DNA from: Eucalyptus grandis
Lineage: Eukaryota; Streptophyta; Magnoliopsida; Myrtales; Myrtaceae
Direction: 5' to 3'
Length of the DNA stretch: 64,000 nucleotides
NCBI RefSeq assembly: GCF_016545825.1
Contig: NC_052617.1
Span: forward strand, 54,627,382-54,691,381
The translations under genes were made by a program, and so were the position numbers. Every line of letters starts with the position of its first letter. The stretch's first letter is position 1. Below the pieces are notes generated by a model. It saw only the letters and a list, made by a program, of their open reading frames with translations. It did no database searches and had not been told where the DNA came from. This document shows positions 36,853 to 46,825 of this stretch, in pieces.

Positions 36853-38935
36853 TCACTCCTCTCCCGAGGCTAGGAATTCCAGCCTGATCAAGTAGTAGAT
36901 GGACTCATCATCTTTGATTTTACGTGCTGCCTCTCCATATGTCATTTCCTCTACGGGACCCACGCCTTTCAGCTCCTTGAAAGTGACCCGGGCGGCTGGG
37001 TCCCGCTCGAACTCCTCCCACCAGCCTTTTCCCGCAACGATCGAGAAGCTTCCCCTCATTCCGTTCGAGTCCAACGGTAACTTTCTGAGACCAGGGCAGT
37101 TGAGTATTCTGAATTCCACCCCTTGAGGGAAAAGTAGAGCGTGGTCGCAAATGCTCTTTAGTTTTGGAAGATTCCGTATACGTAGAGATTTGAGACGTGA
37201 GAATAGTCCTGAAGCAACTAATTCCTCTCTTGCAATTCCATCCCCGATTATTTTCTCCATCGAATTACACCTGTCGACTATCAAACTTTGGAGTTTTGGA
37301 GCGTAGACAAGCCAGGACAAGTCCAAAAATCCGTAATTGAAGACACTAACCTCAACGAGGCTGGGGAAGCAATAGCAGTTGGGCGCTTGTCCTATCCCTT
37401 GATTAATCTCCATCTTCACAAGCATACGGCAATTATCTAAATAAAGCACCTCTAAATGCGAGAAATTGCCGCTCCCTTTTAATGAGTGACTTATTGGGAT
37501 GTGGGTCAAGCCCTCGCAATTCTCGATACATACTCTCCTTATGCATCTCTAAAAGGATTGGAATATTTTTAGGTTAGAGGAAGATTTGTTCACCATGATA
37601 GACAAATCGGTGAGACCTTGCATGCGCCCTAGTTCCTCCACCACCTCCTCTTCATTCTCTAGACTCGATCCCCAACTGTTGAACACATTCAATGGTAAGC
37701 TTGCGATTGCCCCTCTCGGAATTACGATGCCTCCCCATAGATGGTCTAGTAGCAACCACCCTAAATGAGTCAACTTCCTGATTTTCTTGGGCATCGCATT
37801 GATACTAGTGGCCGACAGGTTCAAATATCGTAGGTTAATCAAATTGCAAATCCCTTCGGGGAATGACTGAATTTTTTCATTGTTAGACAGGTCCAAGACT
37901 GTCAAACAAGCCGCCATCGAGTTGAAAAATCCTTTTGGCACAAGTGTCACATTAGTTTCTCTTACAAATAAAGTTTCGAGCTGAGAACACACGGGTGGTG
38001 TTTGATCGATATTTTGTATCCATTGTCCCCATAGAGATACTTTCTTTGCTTCCCACCATTTGGAGATCATCTCTGTGGACATGTCTTCTTGGTTCACTAT
38101 CACTAGCAATTTGTTCTCTTTTTTCCCACGGTCACGAGCAATCCAAGTTGCCATGTCGCGGATGACGTCGTGCATCTTTACATGCCGTCCCTCATAATCA
38201 TCATGCCCACTTTCCAATAAACAAGCCATCTCTAAAGTTCTCAAGACATACTCTCCCTTATGCCGCATACCACATACATCATTGGTGTCTCTTAGCAAGC
38301 CCTCTCCAATCCAGAGTTCAATTAGGCTATCTGTTCTTATACGGTAATCCTCAGGGAAGAGACAACAGTAAATGAAGCAAAGCTTAACAATAGAGTCATT
38401 TAAACTATTATAACTAAACTCTAGTATGTGGTACACTTCCTCCACCATACTTGACAGCTTGTATGGATTGTTCCTTAGCGTTGTAAGTGCATGCTTCCAC
38501 TCATCAGGATTCTCTCTGCCAGCCATGGCTCGCCCGACGGTAATAAGGGCTAGTGGCAACCCTTTGCACTCTCTGACAATGTTGTTGGCAAGCTCTTGAA
38601 TTTCTGGATGAGAATGTATAGATGATTTGCCGATGTTGTTCTCGAACAATGCCAGGGCTTCTTCGGGCGTCAAGCATTGTACACATATGATGGCATACTT
38701 GCTTCAACCGAGTTGTGAATACTATTTTGGATTTGTTCTCTAGACTAGAATGAAGAACTCCGATTTGAGAAAGTTCGAGGCCCGCCCATACATCATCCAT
38801 CAACAACACGAACTTCTTCTTGCTCAAAACTTTAGGACAAGGAGGGAGTTTTGCACCGCTATAATTTGGTCTTCGATGGATTATTTGGCATTCTCCTTCT
38901 CCAATATTTGGGGCAATCAATATGCATTCAACCAA
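36853..38935 (-). pseudogene. CNL-C: 5'-truncated, chimeric CC-NBS-LRR pseudogene
   Basis: Homology to the other CNLs starts at about 38833, just upstream of kinase-2 'KKFVLLMDDVW', so the CC domain and P-loop are missing. A roughly 20-bp deletion near 38683 shifts the frame before 'LTPEEALALFENN'. The frame then runs through 'CKGLPLALITVGRAM', 'CFIYCCLFPEDY', the MHD box 'KMHDVIRDM' and LRRs to a nonsense codon at 37549-37551, where CAG (Gln) became TAG. The remaining LRRs and the C-terminus are open from 37509 to 36853. The N-terminal two-thirds is A-type ('INAMPKKIRKLTHLGW'). The C-terminal third is B/D-type ('IGDGIAREEL', 'PLDSNGMRGSFSIV'), so the gene is a recombinant. Confidence 0.92.
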
Positions 38936-40045
38936 TATAGTTCTTGTTGAAAAACACCCCTCATTAATTAACGTGCAAATGAATTGATTACAGGCTCAGT
39001 CTCTCTTATCCAATTGAAGAAGAAATTAAAATCGAAGAATAAAAAACAGATAACGTATCGATGCTACTTAACTATATTAATAGGCGAAAAACACAAAGAT
39101 GCCTAAAAGCAGCGAATCTCAAAAAGAATATTTTTGATATGCAAAAAGCACTTTCACATTTTTTTGTCTATAGAATGATAGTAACAGTACCAAAAATTTT
39201 ATATGGCACTCATTTTAGTATCAAAAGTTTTCGCCATCTTACTTAAGTGTCAAATCAGATAAAAAACGATCATTTACAAGAACTGATCAAAAGGTGGAGT
39301 TATTAAGTGATAGCTTATCTGCATGTAATTGCCTTGAAGATTTCTCAAAAGGCCCATGGGTCATCCAAAGCTTATTTGTAGATTGCAAGAACCTTCATGC
39401 CCAAGTGGAGAACATCCTCAATCAACATTACGCACAAGAAGCCAATCAAGTCGTGGAATTAATTGCTAAGCCCCACCAAATAGTGAATCTCTCTTCTAAT
39501 TGACTTACTAAGCCCCCTAACCCCTCTGGAATACGTTATGCTGTGAATCTTGTTCTCTTGAGCTTTGGAACTCTAGTAGATGAATGAATAAAAGTTATCT
39601 TCGATCAAAAGAAAAAAGCACCTCCGACCAGAATTTCTGATTAAAATGATTATATGGCATTTAGAAAAAATGAGTAGGTATATTTTTAAAGAAATCCAGA
39701 TCACATGTGTGCAAAACCATGTCGCTCTATCCAAAGCGATTGGGAATGGCATAAACAATGTTTGTCCATCCAACCAAGCAAGCAAAAATGACATCGCACA
39801 CAAGGAAGGTTATAGGGTTAGAATGTCTTCAATGCTGGCTCACCGTCACACTACTCTTCCCGTCACTTGCCATCGCTCGTCATTTCTTTTGCTCTCGCTC
39901 ACTCAAATTCATCGTATTTCTCTGAATTGTCAATTGGAGGGTAAAATTAGGGCTTCTGAGCCATAATTAGGGTTGGAAAGGAAATATTAGCGTTAGAAAG
40001 GAAAAATTAGAGTTCTCGGTCAATTATGGGGCTGATAACGCTAGA
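38841..40045. other. Unique junction DNA between blocks C and D
   Basis: This DNA has no match in the other blocks. It replaces the 5' third of CNL-C and the sequence found at the A/B junction. It contains a LINE 3' end (39290-39620). The remainder (38936-39290 and 39620-40045) is A/T-rich with no supported gene. Confidence 0.6.
39290..39620 (+). mobile_element. LINE 3' end (RNase H C-terminus, 3' UTR, A-rich tail), 5'-truncated
   Basis: The frame reads 'VELLSDSLSACNCLEDF', 'KGPWVIQSLFVDCKNLHAQVE', then 'QEANQVVELIAK'. This is the second half of a plant LINE RNase H domain ('DSL..V...GPW.I..L..DC..L......REANQVAD.LAK'). A stop at about 39501 is followed by UTR-like sequence and an A-rich tail ('ATCAAAAGAAAAAAG') near 39606-39620. 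It is much shorter than the copy at 1-2671 and belongs to a different subfamily. Confidence 0.7.
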
Positions 40046-40735
40046 GGAGGAATCCCAAATCCATCCTAACCCTTGCACAGGATGAAAAACTCATTCAACC
40101 AGATATCATATGGTAACAAGGCAAGGAGGGAGTTTTGCAGGCATTGACTGTGAGCATGACGCATTTAAATGATATCATGACATGACTAGGTAACTGCCCA
40201 AGATAAGCCCATGAGCAGACAACAATAAAAACATGAAAGCGGACGAGATATTTATCCCATGCATATGATTAGAGAGCCTAAACTAAAGCTTGATAGTGTA
40301 GTGTGAGACAAATTTCCCACAATATAAAGTTTGAGGTAAATGAGTGGTTTGTATGCATCAACCTCGGGTTCCGATACCATCTTCAAATTGCAAACACGCT
40401 AGCTTTCCCTCCACAAGAGCAAATGCCCTTGAAGAAGAATTGTTATGATGTGATTTACTCATGTGAATTCCCTTAAAGTTTAGGTCTAATTAGCCCAATT
40501 TACACAGATGAACAATGTTACCATGAATCATGACCTCTTGGGCCAGTGACTGTTCAAGGATGGGAAAAAATGGAAACAGAAGAATAAAACTTCCTATGCA
40601 CACTTCAAAGTCAATACAACAAGGCCGGGTCACCAATTATCATTTTAGAATGAAAATTGCAATACGTGAAAGAACAGAGTTCATGATATATGTCTACAAT
40701 GGAAGCAATACAAGAATAACTAGGGCTCACTAAAG

Positions 40736-41698
40736 CTATTGCTCAACTTTCAGCGAATCCTCAATCCGCTGGATCAATTGATTAGCTGTCAAAGCACCTT
40801 CCTGATAATTGAAAACAGCTCAATTAAGATTAAGTATAGATGATTAGAACATCTTAAAACTGTATAAGTTGCAAGCAATCAAACATCAGAAAAATTTCAC
40901 AACCGAAACTTGCGGTCAAATTATGAATGAGAATCAACTAACTTCCCATTAAATAACATTCAAAGACCACAGAATGTGCATAAATCTTAGGCAGTGCCCA
41001 TCAATTATTACCATTTCTGCATTGAGCCGGCAACCCTGTCCTTCACAGAAAATATATGGGGATACTCTCTGCCTATTGCTAAAAAGAAAGTATCACTTAC
41101 TATGCATGGTTGCAGCAACCTGAGAACTAAGGAAGCTGTGTTACTGTTTTCCAGGATGGCCAAGCTCTACAAAGGGAAGGCCTTTCATTGATCGCTGTTG
41201 AAGACTTATGCGGTTTGTGCGTATTTATCATCGGTTATTATGTATAAACATATCGGTGCTTCATCATGGTTTCGTTGCTGGTTCCATGTTTTGTGAGAGA
41301 ATAACGATGAAGTTGGATGGAATCCCCCGGTCAAAAACAGATTAGGAGGAGAAGCGTGGCCACAGATTAAAGGTCATTATCGATTCTTCAAGCCACAAGA
41401 GGGGCGTTAGTGCCTGTATGCATCAAAAGGGCTGTGTGCGCTTTTTTAACAAAATGCAAGTACTCTTTCCAGTGTTCACCCTGTATCTTCCACATGATAA
41501 TAAAATTGCCAAAAAATTTGTGACTGCAGGTTTTTGTTCATGTTAAGGTATCCAGGGCATCTCATCACAGTATCAAAAACTTTTATGAGCCTTTACTAAC
41601 ATATAAATTTCCACGTGATAGCAAATGTGAAAAAGATAAAACTTACAAAACGCTTGAAAGGCTTCCCATCTTTAAATATGATAAAGTTTGGTAAATGC
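40736..41698 (-). pseudogene. Thioredoxin Y 3' half (exon 4, last intron, exon-3 end), block D
   Basis: Exon 4 (40736-40801) is open with an intact acceptor and TAG stop. It matches the intact tail except for Asp to Asn and Lys to Glu, and lacks the Trp change of block B. The exon-3 end with donor is at 41647-41698 and has the same break point as the other blocks. No active site. Confidence 0.9.
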
Positions 41699-42560
41699 CT
41701 ATAAATTTGGAAGCACCGATCGTCAAGCCTCCAAGAGGTAAACTTAAAATGAATCTTTTACATATGCGTTCCAATCGGGGTAAACTCTTGCTTTGTGAAA
41801 TTAAAATGTTGAAATTTCAATTCAAGTCAAAAACACGCCTGACTCACAAAACTAATTACATTCGACCCCCAATTTTTTGAACTTGAGACTTGTATGCGAT
41901 TGATTAGGGAAGGTACAGCCATTAAATGAATTGATTCTTTTAATCAATTAAATTTCTCATGTGTACACGAGCATTATTGTAAAAGTGCACTGAAAATAGA
42001 CAGAATGATTTTATTTGGATAGGCTCAATGGGCGCACACGACCTTCATCAGTCGATAATTTCTTTTGTAGCTTAATTATTCTGGACAAATTGGACCATTT
42101 ATTTTTTTGCTTGTCCGCGTTAGCAGAAGGCATGTGAACTAGAGATTGGCCAGGATCTCTAATTCACCAGCATTTGCTGCCTCATCCACAAATTGCTAAA
42201 TTTAGGCCTGCATGCTTTATTCGCGAAAGGTTGAGATCCTCTGAAAATTACAAAATCAATTTATATTTTTACATTTACCTCATAAAAAATTGATGCATCT
42301 TAATTTTTCTTTTCTTTCAGTCTTTTCATTTTAGACTTTCTCTGTGCTTATCCCTCGAGTCACATCGGTCCATGACCTCGAATTGAAGTCACCTGCCCTT
42401 AGGAATGCCGGCCCGAGCAAGTCGCCTTGGCTTTGTTTGCATTGGGGCCAAGATAAAAGCAATCATCAGAGAAACTCTTAATGCCCCTCTCGTATGTCCC
42501 ACCCCCATGTAAACCCCTTGCCGCCATGATCTCCACGGCATTGCCATTACTGACCTTGAT

Positions 42561-45211
42561 TAGGGTTGTCACTGGGTAGGGTTGGGTCGGTTTTATATGC
42601 TACCCAGCCCAACCCGAATTATAAGGGTCGCGTGCTCTATCTAACGTGACTCGACTTGACTAGAAACCCATAGGATTCGAAGTGAAAACACAAGTCGGGT
42701 TGGATGGGGTTTTCGGATCTTTTGGCTGCTTGCCTCTCTGTATTGCTTGTTCGCAAGAGAACAAACCTCATTGCATTTGCTATCAAGTAGACTTATTGGC
42801 CGTAAACTATTTGAACATGTCAATCACGACTAGAAATATGCTCTGTTGCCAATGGAGCTACGAAATAAAAATTGGCCGAGCAAAGAGTTCGAAGTAAGTG
42901 TGTTAGAGGGCGAGATGGGGTCCATCTTTAGAAATGGGAGCCATACATGCTGCAAAGTGCAAATTACATGGTATGTGCAAATTACTTGGTGGAAAATTTG
43001 GGTCTTTCTGCTACTCCCGCTCACCTCTTCTTTATCAAGCAATTTTATGTCGTGAAAAGACTGTCAATCTGGTTTTAACTATTCCATTTCCTAGGAGTTT
43101 GTCAGAAAAACCAGAACTGTTTCTAATATAGATTGAACAATATAAAAGTGAGTAACAAAGTAAAAAAGAATTCTTAATTTAATTACCCTCATTTTCTGGA
43201 AAATAGCAGGCTTTAAATTAAACATGAAGTTTTCACCAAAAAAAAAAAAATTAAACATGAAGAGAAATTTACAGAGTTAAGTCTTGAGATAGATTTCCCA
43301 GCTTGGTTATGGTTCACAAGAAACATAGCAACAGGCGGAAGTTCAAACAAAGTATAAGACGATTCTTTCAGCATCCTTCCTCTCTGAGCAAGCTTATCCG
43401 CACATCGGTTGCTTTCCCTGAAAGCATGCCCGATTTTAACCCTCTTGAGAGCTTCCAGGAGAGTCCTACGATCATTCAAAAGAGAAGCGAAAACAAGATT
43501 ATTCAACAAATTTAATAACGGCAACGATATAGTTATCGGAGCATCCATCTCCACCTACAGATAAGTGATGTGGACAGGAAACTTTAGGTAAAGACCAATT
43601 ACAAACGACTTGTTCATCCTTACAATCATGCATATATGTGGATGGTAATGGCTTAGAAGTAAAACAATAGAATTCCTAAGAAAAGTGAGTTTGCACCATG
43701 TTAAAAATCAAAATGCTTTTAGTTTCAAAGGTTCGTGCAAGTACACCGTTTCATAGGTTTATGCATGTACACACTTACCTGAAAGGCATGAAAAGAGACC
43801 ATCCAAATCAAAAGAAACTAACCAAAAAGACCCATACTTCAACGGCCACTAACAAAGAAGAAGGAAATTACACACAGATTCATTGATCTCAAACCAAAAG
43901 AAGAAAAACAATCATGATTGAAACTCCCTTTCAATATGAATGGCGGGGAGGCAATTCGTCGAAGAACCAGCTCTACAACATCATGTCTCAAGTGAAGGCA
44001 GTTCCTTGTTCTTACATGGACAAAATTCTCCAATCAGAGATGAGCAATCAATCGGTATGAGAAGAGACTTCACATGTGGGACTTGAGATATTCAAAGTCC
44101 ATGATATATGCAAACACACTCATACATAAGTCCATCGAATCTCCCCAGGGTATACCGAACCAATTCCAAAGCTAACCACGTGTTTTTTCATTTTGCAAGT
44201 GGAGGAGCACGTTTTATAATTCTGATTGCAACGTCAAACCAACAACAGAAGTCGCATGACGGAGAAAGGCTGGTGGCTCGGCCACAGAAGAACGGGGCGA
44301 CGACAGCAGAACAAAACTAAACAGAGTCGAGACGAGATGGAAGGAGTCAAGACGACCCTATCATCCTCATAGACAACAGTGGAAGGAATTTCTTTCTTAA
44401 TGATTTTGTCAAATCTGCATGTCGATATAATATCCCACCAGATCAGCTTCACATAAGTCCCAAAAGAAATGCACTACATAGATATCCCCATGAATCTAAC
44501 AATAAAATAAACAGAGATGAGACTAAGAGGAGGGCAGAGTTTGCAAAATTGGATATTTTCAACTGAAGAACCTCCGCAGCCTGAAGTCCGTGCTTGATCA
44601 AACGAAAGAATCTCTGGGAAAAATTTAAAATCTCGAGTCTGCTTCTCGGACGATTCTTACATCACACCAAGAAAAAAAGGGCCCACATCAATCCCCTACG
44701 CAAACCAGTCGCCCGCGACTCACGAGCGAGAGACATCGTACACACCCGTAAACTGTTGAATCGACAATCGAAACTCGTCCGATGGAAACAGCAATCGATG
44801 CTGAAAAAGGGCGAGGAAGAAAACCCAGCTGAACGCGCGAGCGAAGCTTCCACCACATTAAAAATTCGACAGGAATAGGAGAAAGCGAGAGAGCGACTTC
44901 CTTCTCAGAAGCCACGAGAGGGTTTAGCGACGAATGAGAGCAGCTTCCTTCTCCGGCGGAGATGGCGCTTCGTTCGACGGAGAAGGAAAGTGCGGGGAGA
45001 TGAGTGACGCGTTGAAACTGTCGATGTTGGAAGAGACCATGGAAGATCGGAAAGTGGTAGGGATTTCGGGCATTTTGTTCCGGGTAGGGCAAACGGAACC
45101 TACCCAAACCCTAACGATAACTGCACCTTGAACCCCCAACTCGAACAAGAACCCCAAAACACCCGAAATTTTCGGGCCGGATCGGGCCTCACTTTTCTAA
45201 TAACACCCCTA
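42561..45211. mobile_element. hAT-like non-autonomous element, copy in block D
   Basis: Left end TAGGGTTGTC and right end TAACACCCCTA, with the same flanks and interior order as B. No transposase was recognised. Confidence 0.58.
43213..43554 (-). pseudogene. LINE RNase H-like domain relic (block D)
   Basis: Open for about 113 codons; 'RRTLLEALKRVKIGHAFRESN', 'CADKLAQRGRMLKESS' and a PP motif. Differs from the B copy by a few replacements. Confidence 0.58.
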
Positions 45212-46825
45212 CCCTAACTCCGGTGATGCTGGTCTATCTTTCTACCTAAGCTACATCCTCTCAAATATTGACAAGCGAAAAGATAAATTCTTTACCTCGC
45301 ATGGTCTAATTGATTAATGTCTCAATCAATTTTCAATAGTCAATATATAATATATATAAATTTAGTATGTATCAATGATTTAAATAGATTGGGACGCTCA
45401 AGAGAAACATATTGTCCCCAAAAGACATAAAGTTATTTATTTTGCTAAGGTAACCTTGCGTTGCCGGAAAAACTTTAATTTATGTTTTCAAGGAACAGAT
45501 GTGCACGGGGTGGGAGGTGAAGGAAAGAAGAATTTAAGGGGAGTCCAAATCTAGAATAGTTAATAGGCAAACTGCAAAATAAAATAGAGACGAAAATGCC
45601 TCTAGATAGAATTGATTGATTTATGGATGGAGTTGTATATAATATTTTACGTGGAGATCATGTAATAACATGGCCTTGTTCATGTGGGCCAAACTCCCGA
45701 AAACTAGCTTAAATAATTATGCAATGTATGATAATTTGAATGGGTATTTATCTATAAATCATTCGACAAGGTATCTCTTATCGGATGCAGGTCTTTAGGA
45801 TTCTACGAGCTTCCATACTTAAAGAATCGACGTCCTCATTAGTTTTTTTTTAAAAATTTATAAATTTTGCTCGGCCAATTTATCGAGAGAAGTACGAAGA
45901 GATGCTACTCGTTGCATATTCTTCGCTGTGCCCCGTAGTTAGGAATCCCAACAGAAAATACATAAACTATGAAAAGATAAACAAACTTTGCTAGAAAAAA
46001 AAAATACTTTGCTAAAAGAGAGACAAACGAAACTCCTCTTTTTTTTTTCTTTTTTTTTAACAAATATTTTTATACTTATCAGCCCGACTCACTAGGAAGC
46101 CGATCCAGGCCCAACAAAGATTAATATTTTATATATGTATTTCGATCAAGGTCGAATCTCATCGTTTCGTCAAATTAATAGATTTGAAGTTTCAATTTTA
46201 GGTTAAACACATGTCCGACTCACAAAACTAATCATATCTTAACGATAATTTTTTTTGTACTCGAGACCTGCTCATGGATGATTGATCCAGGAAGGTTCAA
46301 CTAAAGAATAAATTGATCTTTTTTTTAATCAGTAGAACCTCTTGTTCGCCATACCATTATCGTAAAATAATATTGAAATTCGACGGAACGATGATTTTGT
46401 TCGGATAGATTTAGTAGGCGCATGCGACCATATATCACCGGGGGTATTCTCCTTGCTTACCATTTATGACTACTCCACTAGGTCTGGAGAAAAGATTGAT
46501 TACAGGGATGCCACCTGAATGCACCCGTCAAGTTCTTTTCTTGAGGGTCAAGATATTTACGATTTTGCCCCACAACAAATTATTTTAGAGAAGTGCAAAC
46601 AGAAGCTATCGCCCCCACACGTCACGTAGGAGGGATGCCAACAGAGAAGAGAATACATAAAAAGCTAATGGAATGGAAAGAGACCCTGCTCCCCAAACCC
46701 CAAACGGAACTCAACTCTGTTCTAACAATAATAATTATTAGTATTTTACACTCATCAACCTCCCCTCTCTCCCTCTCTCCCTCAATAAAATAAAAAGAAA
46801 GACCCCACCTCGCTCACTCCTCTCC
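45212..46825. other. CNL-D 3' flank, no gene
   Basis: A/T-rich flank shared with B; short open frames are not conserved. CT-rich tract at about 46764-46790 near the end of the CNL. No RNA gene recognised. Confidence 0.5.

Larger units (their letters stand above)
29541..38840. repeat. Segmental-duplication block C (A-type with a B/D-type patch)
   Basis: The block begins where the 5' flank of CNL-B ends and follows block A (2672 onwards) closely up to about 36645. There the 'GAGAGAGACAAAC' of A is joined to B/D-type sequence ('AGAAGCTATCGCC'). B/D-type sequence continues through the CNL C-terminal region, then A-type sequence returns in the NB-ARC region up to about 38833, where homology ends. 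The left arm (29541-32450) has no supported gene. Confidence 0.88.
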
